Assembly: GCA_016200895.1 (NCBI GenBank)
Contig: JACQDX010000024.1
Coordinates: 1 to 50,692, forward strand
Length of the DNA: 50,692 nt
Direction of reading: 5' to 3'
Source: Burkholderiales bacterium
GTDB taxonomy: Bacteria > Pseudomonadota > Gammaproteobacteria > Burkholderiales > Burkholderiaceae_D
The notes under the pieces are model-generated. The model ran no database searches, had not been told where the DNA came from, and was given only the letters and a program-made list of their open reading frames with translations. Both the position numbers and the translations under genes were made by a program. Below, piece after piece: positions 18,374 to 27,200 of the stretch; position 1 is the first letter of the stretch, and each line of letters starts with the position of its first letter.

Positions 18374-18949
18374 TTAGCGCAACAGCAAGGCAATATGCAT
18401 GGCTGCCTGTTCAGTCGGCATCAATTTGAAACCGGTCTTGGCAAAACGCAGCCAGCGCCCCATGACAAAACTGCACAAGAGACTGGCGCGGGCTTGCGCC
18501 TCTTCTTCAGCAAAATGGCCCTGGCTGGCAGCCAGACGCAAAGACTGGCGGAAAGCCATTTCCAGGCGCTCAGCCAACTGGTTCATGCGCAATTGCAGGC
18601 GTTCATCTTCGTTTACCAGGGCATCACCGATCAGCACGCGGGTCATGCCGGGATTGGTTTCGGCAAAATTGAGCAACATCATGATGATGGACTGGGCTTG
18701 CACCATGCCATCTTCCTGGTTTTCATTGATCTGGTTGATCAGGCCAAAAATGGAAGACTCGATGAATTCAATCAGGCCTTCAAACATTTGCGCCTTGCTG
18801 GCGAAATGACGGTACAGCGCGGCCTCAGACACGGCCACTTTGGCAGCCAGGGCAGCGGTCGTGACCTTTTCGCCTTTGGGATGCTCGAGCATCGCCGCCA
18901 GCGTCTGGAGTATTTGTAATTTACGTTCGCCGGGTTTGGTGCTGGCCAT
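18374..18949 (-). CDS. slmA: Nucleoid occlusion factor SlmA (TetR family)
   Basis: About 191 residues from the ATG at 18949; a TTG seven codons upstream is the alternative. The N-terminal TetR helix-turn-helix contains TTAALAAKVAVSEAALYRHF followed by ASKAQMFEGLIEFIE, the characteristic SlmA pattern, and the length matches E. coli SlmA (198). SlmA binds specific DNA sites around the chromosome and blocks FtsZ assembly over the nucleoid. The neighbouring HAD phosphatase and argB form a conserved betaproteobacterial arrangement, which supports the assignment over a generic TetR repressor. Confidence 0.88.
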   Translation of the reverse strand: MASTKPGERKLQILQTLAAMLEHPKGEKVTTAALAAKVAVSEAALYRHFASKAQMFEGLIEFIESSIFGLINQINENQEDGMVQAQSIIMMLLNFAETNPGMTRVLIGDALVNEDERLQLRMNQLAERLEMAFRQSLRLAASQGHFAEEEAQARASLLCSFVMGRWLRFAKTGFKLMPTEQAAMHIALLLR

Positions 18950-19081
18950 AGTGTCGAGTAGTGGATTCAAAAGGATGGATGCGGCAGTTCAACCACATCC
19001 GGGGCGTGATTCTAAAGACCAGCCAGCAAGTACGCAATCCCCAGGCACATTTTGTCTATGTTCGATTACCTATATGAGATA

Positions 19082-19780
19082 TCAGGCGCGCAGACGATGG
19101 ATATGACGGGCGAGTTGTATGACGGATTTTACTTTGACGTCGGCACAGGCGGCAGCTCTTTTACGCTGATGGGCAGGAGTATACCCTGTGACCCAGACTG
19201 TGCGTAGACCTTCTTGCTTTGCAGCAAGCAAATTTTCCACACTATCTTCAACAAGAATGCAGTCTCTTGCCTGTTTACCATAGGTCGCCAGCAGCTTGCG
19301 CAGATAAGGACGCGAAGGCTTGGGCTGCATTTGCCCATGCACACGCATGGCTTCGACAGGGATATGTGCATCAAAATGCTTGTGCAAACCCATATGCCTG
19401 AGTACCCGCCCAGAGTACACGCGCGGCGCATTGGTCAGCAAAATCTTTTTACCGGGCAGGCGGCGTAATAGTTTTTTCAAACCGCGCTCATACCTGATCA
19501 TGCTGCTGAGGTCATCGAAATGATGGACCTCTTGCAAAAATTCATCTGCCCTGACGCCATGGTGCCTGACCATGCCCAGCATGGTGACACCATAGCGGGC
19601 ATAGTATTGCTGCCGGATGGCATTCACCCGTTCAGCATCCGCTGTTTTGCCATCTTCACCCAGCACACGAGCCAGGAAGGCATTCATGTTCTGGCTGATG
19701 ACAGGAAAAATCGCATGTGAAGCATTGTGTAGCGTATTGTCCAGATCAAACAGCCACAAGGGCACGGAGCGTCTACGCAT
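19082..19780 (-). CDS. HAD-superfamily pyrimidine 5'-nucleotidase-like phosphatase
   Basis: 232 residues. The HAD catalytic motif LFDLDNTLHNA is at residues 9-19, motif II is ILLTNAPRVY, and motifs III/IV appear as KPSRPYLRKLL and CILVEDSVENLLAA. It belongs to the SDT1/YjjG-like pyrimidine 5'-nucleotidase group, which dephosphorylates UMP/CMP-like or damaged nucleotides. It follows argB by 33 bases on the same strand. The start codon and its ribosome binding site are within a 9-bp hairpin, suggesting translational control. Confidence 0.87.
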   Translation of the reverse strand: MRRRSVPLWLFDLDNTLHNASHAIFPVISQNMNAFLARVLGEDGKTADAERVNAIRQQYYARYGVTMLGMVRHHGVRADEFLQEVHHFDDLSSMIRYERGLKKLLRRLPGKKILLTNAPRVYSGRVLRHMGLHKHFDAHIPVEAMRVHGQMQPKPSRPYLRKLLATYGKQARDCILVEDSVENLLAAKQEGLRTVWVTGYTPAHQRKRAAACADVKVKSVIQLARHIHRLRA

Positions 19781-19794
19781 GAAACAGACGCTCC
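19766..19794 (-). promoter_or_regulatory. RNA hairpin enclosing the HAD gene start
   Basis: On the minus strand GGAGCGTCT pairs perfectly with AGACGCTCC across an 11-base loop that contains the ATG. The GGAG in the 5' arm is the best Shine-Dalgarno sequence, ten bases before the ATG, so it would be sequestered. A thermosensor-like or coupled-translation switch is possible, since ribosomes finishing argB could open it. The 3' arm is coding sequence for an arginine-rich start, so it might be coincidental. Confidence 0.55.
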
Positions 19795-19813
19795 ACCTGT
19801 ATTGATCTAATCA

Positions 19814-20746
19814 TCAATGGCTGCGTATCATGGTACCGAAGGCTTGTTCGGTCAGGACTTCCAGCAATAGCGAATGTTCGATACGTCCATCGATGATATG
19901 CACGGTATTCACGCCGGATTTGGCAGCATCGAGTGCAGACGAAATCTTGGGCAACATGCCACCAGAGATAGTACCGTCAGCAAACATTTCATCAATTTCA
20001 CGGGCAGACAAATCGGTCACCAGATTGCCCTGTTTGTCGAGCACGCCAGGGATATTGGTCATCATGATGAGCTTTTCAGCTTTGAGTATTTCAGCAATCT
20101 TGCCAGCGACCAGATCGGCATTGATGTTGTAAGCCTGACCATCTGCACCAAAGCCGATAGGGGAGATGATAGGGATGAAGGCATCATCCTGCAGCGCTTT
20201 GACAACCGCAGGGTTGATGGCATCAATTTCACCGACAAAACCGATGTCTAGCATCGCACCTGGGTTTTCACGGTCTGGCATCATCATCTTGCGGGCGCGG
20301 ATCAAGCCACCATCTTTACCTGTCAGGCCCACTGCCTGGCCACCGTAATGATTGATGAGCATGACGATATCTTGCTGGACTTCACCACCGAGCACCCATT
20401 CAACGACTTCCATGGTTTCTTCATCGGTGATGCGCATACCCTGGATAAAGGTCCCCTGTTTGCCCATTTTCTTGAGCGCATTATCAATTTGCGGGCCGCC
20501 GCCATGGACCACCACCGGGTTCATGCCGACCAGTTTGAGCAAAATGACATCACGGGCAAAGCCATGCTTCAGGCGTTCTTCTGTCATGGCATTGCCGCCG
20601 TATTTGACGACAATGGTTTTGCCGTGGAATTTACGGATATAAGGCAGGGCTTCCGCCAGAATTTCAGCCTTGATGGCTGGCTCGACACCAGCCAGCCGGT
20701 CTTCCGGTGCCAGTTCTTCTGTCGTGTTTGCGTTCAAATCGCTCAT
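19814..20746 (-). CDS. argB: Acetylglutamate kinase
   Basis: 310 residues, a cytoplasmic amino acid kinase. The phosphate-binding segment [13 protein letters not shown] is near residue 42, and [13 protein letters not shown] and the late [19 protein letters not shown] block complete the ATP and N-acetylglutamate sites. It phosphorylates N-acetylglutamate in arginine synthesis. The family can be feedback-inhibited by arginine; whether this enzyme is depends on an N-terminal helix not conclusively visible here. It is divergent from a sigma-factor gene and upstream of the HAD gene. Confidence 0.96.
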   Translation of the reverse strand: MSDLNANTTEELAPEDRLAGVEPAIKAEILAEALPYIRKFHGKTIVVKYGGNAMTEERLKHGFARDVILLKLVGMNPVVVHGGGPQIDNALKKMGKQGTFIQGMRITDEETMEVVEWVLGGEVQQDIVMLINHYGGQAVGLTGKDGGLIRARKMMMPDRENPGAMLDIGFVGEIDAINPAVVKALQDDAFIPIISPIGFGADGQAYNINADLVAGKIAEILKAEKLIMMTNIPGVLDKQGNLVTDLSAREIDEMFADGTISGGMLPKISSALDAAKSGVNTVHIIDGRIEHSLLLEVLTEQAFGTMIRSH

Positions 20747-20844
20747 AATGACGGTATCCTGAAGGTATCATAGTGGGTTATTTCATCAACCCTGAATTTT
20801 ACAGGATTTGCAGCGAAAGCTTTTCCAATTCAGTCACCAGACTT

Positions 20845-21429
20845 ATGACATCGATCACAGATTTACATCAACAACTAGAAAACCTGCGTCCGGGGCTGTA
20901 TCGCTTTGCACAATTACAACTTCGTAATGAGTGCGCGGCGGAAGATGCTGTGCAGGAAACCTTGCTGGCAGTACTGGAAAAACCAGATAGCTTCGCTGGC
21001 AATTCTTCCCTGCGCACCTATGTGACAGGCATACTGAAGTTCAAGATCATCGACCACCTGCGCTCGCTGAAAAAAGAAAAACCACTGGAAATCAAGGATG
21101 ATGAATCCGAAGACGATTTGATAGACAGTTTATTTAATGCTAATGGCCACGTGATAGGCATGCCAACTGCCTGGGGAGCGCCAGAAGCAACATTGCAACA
21201 AAAAGATTTTTTCCGCGTGCTGGAAGTCTGCCTGGAAAACCTGCCAGCCAAAACTGCCCGGGTGTTCATGATGCGGGAATGGCTGGAACTGGAAACAGAA
21301 GAAATTTGTAAGGAATTGGAGCTGAGTACGTCTAATCTTTGGGTGGTGCTCTATCGTGCGCGATTACGCCTGCGTGAATGCCTGGACCTGAACTGGTTTG
21401 GCAGGGTGTCATCAGGAGAAAAAATATGA
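20845..21429 (+). CDS. Sigma-70 family (ECF-like) RNA polymerase sigma factor
   Basis: About 194 residues from the ATG at 20845; a GTG at 20773 would add 24 residues. Region 2 appears as LRNECAAEDAVQETLLAVLE and RTYVTGILKFKIIDHLR; region 4 as LPAKTARVFMMREWLELETEEICKEL, followed by LELSTSNLWVVLYRARLRLRECL, the usual sigma-4 recognition helix. It has no region 1 or 3, as expected for an ECF sigma factor. The next gene overlaps its stop as ATGA and encodes a small zinc-finger protein, probably the cognate anti-sigma factor. Confidence 0.9.
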   Translation: MTSITDLHQQLENLRPGLYRFAQLQLRNECAAEDAVQETLLAVLEKPDSFAGNSSLRTYVTGILKFKIIDHLRSLKKEKPLEIKDDESEDDLIDSLFNANGHVIGMPTAWGAPEATLQQKDFFRVLEVCLENLPAKTARVFMMREWLELETEEICKELELSTSNLWVVLYRARLRLRECLDLNWFGRVSSGEKI

Positions 21430-21656
21430 GTGTCTTTATCGTCTGCAAACAAGCACATCAGCTTATTTCTGAGGGTTTGGACCGTCCTCTCAGTCTGTCT
21501 GAGCGCACCCAGTTAAAAATGCACCTGGCAATTTGCCGTGCCTGCACCGGCTTTGACGGACAAATGTCATTCTTGCGCAAGGCGATGAAAAAGACCGCCA
21601 GCGAGGGTTTGCCAACAGAAACCGATAATACGGGCAGTGAAGGTAGTGCAAAATGA
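21426..21656 (+). CDS. Small zf-HC2-type putative anti-sigma protein
   Basis: 76 residues. The motif HLAICRACTGF gives HxxxCxxC, the zinc-binding core of ZAS/zf-HC2 anti-sigma domains, with an upstream Cys8 and His11. Such domains hold ECF sigma factors inactive and release them on oxidation or metal loss. The protein has no membrane segment, so it would be a soluble, possibly redox-responsive, regulator. Four-base overlaps with the sigma gene before and the CWC gene after indicate tight translational coupling. Confidence 0.8.
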   Translation: MSVFIVCKQAHQLISEGLDRPLSLSERTQLKMHLAICRACTGFDGQMSFLRKAMKKTASEGLPTETDNTGSEGSAK

Positions 21657-21874
21657 GTGTTTGCCCACGCTGCCAAGCGGTATTCACTTGCGCGATGGCA
21701 GATAATACTGGCCAGGCTTGTTGGTGCACCGCCCTGCCACCGATTGCATTTAAAAAATTACCTGACGGTGAGTTGAAGATGGATGCCAGTTGCTTTTGCC
21801 CGCATTGCCTGCCAAAGTGGAAAGCAGAGCGTGAAGCCGAATACCAGCTTAACAATGAGCCGCCTGCGGCATAG
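21653..21874 (+). CDS. Cysteine-rich CWC-family small protein
   Basis: 73 residues with about eight cysteines in CPRCQAVFTCAM, CWCTALPPIAF and CFCPHCLPKW, the pattern of the cysteine-rich CWC family of unknown function. The cysteine pairs suggest one or two zinc sites. It overlaps the anti-sigma gene as ATGA and is the last gene of a three-gene unit. It may take part in the same stress response, possibly as a metal or redox sensor, but there is no direct evidence of function. Confidence 0.8.
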   Translation: MSVCPRCQAVFTCAMADNTGQACWCTALPPIAFKKLPDGELKMDASCFCPHCLPKWKAEREAEYQLNNEPPAA

Positions 21875-21955
21875 ACAACAATGCATAGACAAGGCGCCCG
21901 CAACGCCAATTTGACAATTCAGTTACCATAGCCCTTTTACATCCCGGTTTTCAGC

Positions 21956-22663
21956 ATGTCTAACGATACGCCTCTTGCTTATAAAGCTGTCAATATCCCC
22001 GTCTCGCAGCGCATCCGTGAACGCATCACGGCCAGCAAGACGCGTTTTCATGCGAATGACAATATCGCCCGTTTCATCGAAGCAGGTGAAATGGATGAAT
22101 TGCAGGCCGAGGTCGAAGAAAAACTGCGCGCCGTGCTGGAAAGCCTGGTGATAGATACCGAGAGTGACCACAATACCCAGGATACTGGCCGTCGCGTCGC
22201 CAAGATGTTCATACAGGAAGTATTCAAGGGGCGCTATGTCCCTATGCCTGCAGTTACCGAATTCCCGAATGCCTCGCATTTGAATGAATTGATGATCATC
22301 GGCCCGATCACAGTACGCAGCGCCTGTTCACATCATCTGTGCCCTATCATTGGCAAGGTGTGGATAGGTGTCATGCCAAATGAGCATTCAAACCTGATTG
22401 GCCTGTCGAAATATGCGCGTATCGCTGAATGGGTCATGAGCCGCCCGCAGATACAGGAAGAAGCGGTAGTACAACTGGCCGATACCCTGCAAGAAAAAAT
22501 GCAACCGGACGGCCTGGCCGTGGTCATGGAAGCCGATCACTTTTGCATGCATTGGCGCGGTGTGAAAGACATGGAGACGGCCATGATTAATAGTGTGATG
22601 CATGGTTCCTTCTTGAAGGATGCGAACCTGCGCCGTGAATTTTTATCTCTGATCAAGCGCTAA
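21956..22663 (+). CDS. folE: GTP cyclohydrolase I
   Basis: 235 residues, type I FolE. The zinc and catalytic region is RSACSHHLCPIIGKVWIGVMP (cysteine and histidines), followed by IGLSKYARI. The first step of tetrahydrofolate synthesis, GTP to 7,8-dihydroneopterin triphosphate, is expected. The final part, VVMEADHFCMHWRGVKD, holds the second zinc cysteine and the conserved histidine. The N-terminus is slightly longer than in compact enzymes. It precedes the BLUF gene by about 30 bases; co-transcription is possible. Confidence 0.96.
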   Translation: MSNDTPLAYKAVNIPVSQRIRERITASKTRFHANDNIARFIEAGEMDELQAEVEEKLRAVLESLVIDTESDHNTQDTGRRVAKMFIQEVFKGRYVPMPAVTEFPNASHLNELMIIGPITVRSACSHHLCPIIGKVWIGVMPNEHSNLIGLSKYARIAEWVMSRPQIQEEAVVQLADTLQEKMQPDGLAVVMEADHFCMHWRGVKDMETAMINSVMHGSFLKDANLRREFLSLIKR

Positions 22664-22694
22664 GCGCTAACCTCAACGCTAACCAGGACTTGCC

Positions 22695-23120
22695 ATGCTA
22701 GTACGCTTACTTTACGCCAGTCGCGTCGTGGATGAAAAAATGTGCGATATCGTGCAATCCGTCGTCAGCCAGTCACGTCTGCATAATCCCCAACATGGCA
22801 TTACGGGCGTACTTTGCCATAGCGATCAGGTCTTCATGCAAGTGCTGGAAGGTGGCCGCGAAGCTGTCAATACCTTGTACAGCCATATCTTGCGGGATAC
22901 CCGCCACACCGACGTGATCCTGCTCGATTATGAAGAAATCCTGGAGCGCCGCTATGCAGGCTGGACCATGGGGCAAGCGAATATGAGCAAGATCAATCCT
23001 TCGATTTTGCTGAAGTATTCGCCATTGCCTGTACTGGATCCACACCGCATGTCAGGCAAGATATTGCTGGCTTTGATTGATGAACTGATGGCGACTGCGT
23101 CTATCGTTGGACGAACCTGA
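22695..23120 (+). CDS. Single-domain BLUF blue-light photoreceptor
   Basis: 141 residues, essentially only a BLUF domain. The flavin-switch residues are in place: Tyr7 (LLYASR), Asn31 (HNPQHGITG) and Gln49 (VFMQVLEGG), so photocycle function is likely. FAD is bound non-covalently and light shifts its hydrogen bonding. There is no output domain, so it must act through a partner protein or a C-terminal helix pair. It follows folE on the same strand and converges on the DinB gene. Target and pathway are unknown. Confidence 0.9.
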   Translation: MLVRLLYASRVVDEKMCDIVQSVVSQSRLHNPQHGITGVLCHSDQVFMQVLEGGREAVNTLYSHILRDTRHTDVILLDYEEILERRYAGWTMGQANMSKINPSILLKYSPLPVLDPHRMSGKILLALIDELMATASIVGRT

Positions 23121-23143
23121 GGCAGGTGTGCCTCTGTCCCTGT

Positions 23144-23653
23144 TTATTCCTGATGGAGTCGCCGTTCAGGTTCATGCCTATGCAAAAACTTTGTCAGGGA
23201 ATCGGGCGGAGAACTGATGCCCATGTCCTCCAGTATCTGGCCCACGCAGCCGCGGTGGTAACCGCCATGGGTAATCACATGCAGCAACATCTCTTCGCAA
23301 GACATTGCGCCCTTGTCCCCGTCCGTGAAGGTAAATTCCACGCGCTGTTTTAAGCGTTCGGGGCTCAGCCCAGATACAAAATCGAGGTACCAGTTATCTG
23401 TCGCGCTGACGATCTGGCGTAACGCAGATAAGTCCGGCGTTTTTTCCGAATTTGTCTCAGTAAAACCAGCAGCCCCTGCTCCAATCAGGTGCCCCTTGAA
23501 TATCCTGTCCACGACATTGACATGATCAAGCGTGTGCAGCATCGCCTGGAATTTATCGGGGTATCGCTGAGTATCAAATTTGGTGAGGGCAGCGTGCATT
23601 TGCACATTGGCCCAGGCCTTGTAACTGAAGAGTGAAACCAGAATACCATCCAT
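23144..23653 (-). CDS. DinB/YfiT-family putative metalloenzyme
   Basis: About 169 residues from the ATG at 23653. The four-helix bundle pattern of DinB proteins is visible, with three metal-ligand-like histidines: HTLDHVNVVDRIF near residue 45, and HVITHGGYHRGCVGQIL near 130. Relatives act as mycothiol- or bacillithiol-dependent transferases in other phyla; the thiol partner in Proteobacteria is not known. The gene converges on the BLUF gene and precedes lemA-like and dolP genes in reverse order. Confidence 0.82.
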   Translation of the reverse strand: MDGILVSLFSYKAWANVQMHAALTKFDTQRYPDKFQAMLHTLDHVNVVDRIFKGHLIGAGAAGFTETNSEKTPDLSALRQIVSATDNWYLDFVSGLSPERLKQRVEFTFTDGDKGAMSCEEMLLHVITHGGYHRGCVGQILEDMGISSPPDSLTKFLHRHEPERRLHQE

Positions 23654-23679
23654 AGACACAAATCTCCTTCGTCACCGCA

Positions 23680-24270
23680 TTATGCAACAGCGGCCTGCGC
23701 TACAAGACTGCGATCGAATTCTGCCACCTGCATTAATTCGGCCACATGAAAACCGAACATATTGGCGATGACCGGGCCCGGGAAATGTTCCATGCTCTGG
23801 TTATATTGCACTACACAATCATTGTAGGCCTGGCGGGCAAATGTGATCTTGTTTTCGGCATCATTCAATTCACTGGTCAGCTTTTGCATGCTTTGATTGG
23901 CTTGCAGATCAGGGCATGCATCAGCAATGGCAAACATCCTGCCCAAAGTCACTGTTAACCTGTCTTCAGCCGCTGCCAGGTGCAGTATCGCAATGCCGAC
24001 CAGGGGATGTATGCAAGCCATGGAGTTTGCCATGACAGCCTCGTTGAGCGCAATAATCACGGCTTCCAGCGCTTCCCGCTCATGCTTCATGTAACCCTTG
24101 GCAACTTCAACCAGATTGGGTATCAGTTGGTAACGGCGTTTGAACTGTATATCCATTTGCGAAAATGCATATTTAATGCGCCTGCGTGAATTAAGCAGGC
24201 GTTTTTGTATGCCCAGCACCCAGAATGCCAGTATTGCGAAGATGACCGCTAAAACGATCATGGCAATCAT
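23680..24270 (-). CDS. LemA-family protein
   Basis: 196 residues with one N-terminal membrane helix (about 1-20) and a long helical LemA domain. The typical segments RLLNSRRRIKYAFSQMDIQFKRR, then LIPNLVEVAKGYMKHE, and YNQSMEHFPGPVIANMFGF near the end are all present. The standard family has YN(xx)I and EFFP-type motifs here. The function is unknown; family members sit in the inner membrane and often pair with TPM-domain or peptidase genes, none of which is seen here. Confidence 0.88.
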   Translation of the reverse strand: MIAMIVLAVIFAILAFWVLGIQKRLLNSRRRIKYAFSQMDIQFKRRYQLIPNLVEVAKGYMKHEREALEAVIIALNEAVMANSMACIHPLVGIAILHLAAAEDRLTVTLGRMFAIADACPDLQANQSMQKLTSELNDAENKITFARQAYNDCVVQYNQSMEHFPGPVIANMFGFHVAELMQVAEFDRSLVAQAAVA

Positions 24271-24280
24271 GATGTCTCCA

Positions 24281-24311
24281 GAAAAAACAAGACCGGCAAT
24301 ATGAACCGGTC
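24281..24311 (-). terminator. Terminator after dolP
   Basis: On the minus strand GACCGG pairs with CCGGTC across a nine-base loop and is followed by TTGTTTTTT. It lies nine bases past the dolP stop codon. It is a short but clear intrinsic terminator. Confidence 0.75.
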
Positions 24312-24319
24312 ATGCTGGT

Positions 24320-25571
<1,252 letters not shown>

Positions 25572-25610
25572 TTAGTCTGATTGCGTCAGATTATACGGCA
25601 GGCTGGGCAT

Positions 25611-25789
25611 TAGTGGACTGTAACAGTGAAAGCAGCGTGCCTGTCACGTGCGCGCCGACCATGGCTGCGTTGCAAATGCTCGCGATAGTCCCACTATCGC
25701 TGTGCATGCTTGTGCCCTTGTCTTGCCCTGGCCTCCTGCTCACCCTGGCATGCGCCCTTCACTTCAGCTTTCACTATTCCAGTCCCCTA
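25611..25789. repeat. Imperfect-palindrome intergenic element
   Basis: The ends pair over 23 bases with four mismatches (25611-25633 with 25767-25789, core AGTGAAAGC / GCTTTCACT). Near the middle GCGATAGT and ACTATCGC form a hairpin with a CCC loop, after a GCTGCGTTGC motif that also occurs, as GCAGCGTTGC, on the minus strand within the 16.7-kb element. It fills most of the yraN-diaA gap and encodes nothing visible. It is probably a REP- or MITE-like repeat. Confidence 0.7.
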
Positions 25790-25802
25790 TCCTGTCATTT
25801 CC

Positions 25803-26201
25803 TCAAGCGACGATAATATTCTTTAGCCAGTTGAGCTGCTCACCATCTATGGCCACCAGGTCAAAACGACAGGCTGGCTGGGTCTTTTTTGTTAACAGAT
25901 AGACCTGGGCGGCATGCACCATGCGCCTTTGCTTGGCCGGTGTGACGCTGGCAATGGCACCGCCAAATTGCATGGAGCTGCGTTTTCTGACTTCCACAAA
26001 GACCAAAATGGCACCATCTTGCATGATGAGGTCGATTTCGCCGCCTTTGCATAAAAAATTCTGTTGTATCAGTTTCAAGCCAACTTTTTGCAAATACACC
26101 AGCGCCAGGCTTTCTGCTTCATCCCCGGTACGGCGACGGCTGGTGCGCTGGTCAGCTCCTGATTTGCTATCTGGCGTTTCTGAAGTCTTTGCGAGTCTCA
26201 T
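25803..26201 (-). CDS. yraN: YraN/UPF0102 nuclease-fold protein
   Basis: 132 residues. The motif GDEAESLALVYLQKVG near residue 26 is followed by GGEIDLIMQDGAILVFVEVRKR, the E-D-ExK-like catalytic pattern of Holliday-junction-resolvase-like nucleases, with the lysine position occupied by Arg (VEVRKR, the family norm). The cellular role is not known. It is divergent from rsmI and upstream of diaA-dolP, as in many proteobacteria. The palindromic element lies between it and diaA. Confidence 0.9.
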   Translation of the reverse strand: MRLAKTSETPDSKSGADQRTSRRRTGDEAESLALVYLQKVGLKLIQQNFLCKGGEIDLIMQDGAILVFVEVRKRSSMQFGGAIASVTPAKQRRMVHAAQVYLLTKKTQPACRFDLVAIDGEQLNWLKNIIVA

Positions 26202-26260
26202 TGGCGTACAATCTCGGCTAATTCATTTGCTTAATTTGCTTACTAAATAAAGGAACAGGC

Positions 26261-27175
26261 ATGAGCACCACCGACAACGCGCTGTTCACGAGTGCCACTG
26301 TGATTGAGGCAGTGACCCGACAAAATTACCCGGCTGCGACATTATATGTAGTCGCTACCCCGATTGGTAATGTTGCCGATATTTCCCTGCGCGCCCTGCA
26401 TTTGCTGTCACTGGCAGATGCCATCGCCTGTGAAGATACGCGCAATACTTCCCAATTACTATCGCGCTATGGTATCAGCAAACCCCTGATCGCTGCCCAT
26501 CAGCATAATGAGCGCGAAGCGGCAGAAAAAATACTGGCCCGTCTGCAAGCAGGCGAACGTATTGCGCTGGTGTCTGACGCTGGCACGCCTGGTGTATCTG
26601 ACCCCGGTGCCAAGATAGTGGATGCGGTCAAACTGGCGGGCTTGCCAGTTACGCCCTTGCCGGGCGCATCTGCCGCCATCAGTGCCTTGTCAGCCAGCGG
26701 CCTGATACATGACCGTTTTTATTTTGTTGGCTTCCTGCCTGCCAAGGCCGGACAGCGCGATAGCATCTTGCGCGAAGTACAGGCCATACCTGCCAGCCTG
26801 ATTTTTTACGAAGCCCCGCACCGCATCATCGAAGCGGTGGCAGCCATGCGCACGATATTTGGCGACACAAGGCGCATCGTACTGGCGCGCGAAGTCAGCA
26901 AACTGTTTGAAGAAATCCACCGCTGCACCCTGGCTGAAGCAGAAAGCTGGCTGGCGGCTGACAGCCACAGGGAAAAAGGTGAATACGTGATCCTGATCGA
27001 AGCTGCCGCAGCCGCAGTTGATGAACAAGAGCTGGAAGCCCGCCGGGTCTTGCAGATTTTGCTGGAAGAATGCTCAGTCAAACAGGCTGCCGGGCTGGCA
27101 GCACAACTCACAGGGCAAAAGAAAAATGCCCTGTATCAAATGGCACTGGAAATGAAACAGCAGGATAAAGAATAA
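26261..27175 (+). CDS. rsmI: 16S rRNA 2'-O-ribose C1402 methyltransferase
   Basis: 304 residues, a TIM-like tetrapyrrole-methylase fold enzyme. It shows ATPIGNVADISLRAL near the N-terminus, EDTRNTSQLLSRYGI, LVSDAGTPGVSDPG, and LPGASAAISALSASGL, all in the order of RsmI (formerly YraL). It methylates the ribose at C1402 in the 16S decoding centre. AAAGGAACAGG precedes the ATG. No lpoA follows, unlike E. coli; the next gene, rlpA, is convergent. Confidence 0.95.
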   Translation: MSTTDNALFTSATVIEAVTRQNYPAATLYVVATPIGNVADISLRALHLLSLADAIACEDTRNTSQLLSRYGISKPLIAAHQHNEREAAEKILARLQAGERIALVSDAGTPGVSDPGAKIVDAVKLAGLPVTPLPGASAAISALSASGLIHDRFYFVGFLPAKAGQRDSILREVQAIPASLIFYEAPHRIIEAVAAMRTIFGDTRRIVLAREVSKLFEEIHRCTLAEAESWLAADSHREKGEYVILIEAAAAAVDEQELEARRVLQILLEECSVKQAAGLAAQLTGQKKNALYQMALEMKQQDKE

Positions 27176-27200
27176 GTCTGGGCCTGGCGACGAATAAAGC

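Noticed and set aside
20773..20844. Upstream GTG extension of the sigma factor gene
   Set aside because: It adds residues that do not fit the sigma-2 start and lies next to the argB promoter region; the ATG at 20845 is more natural.
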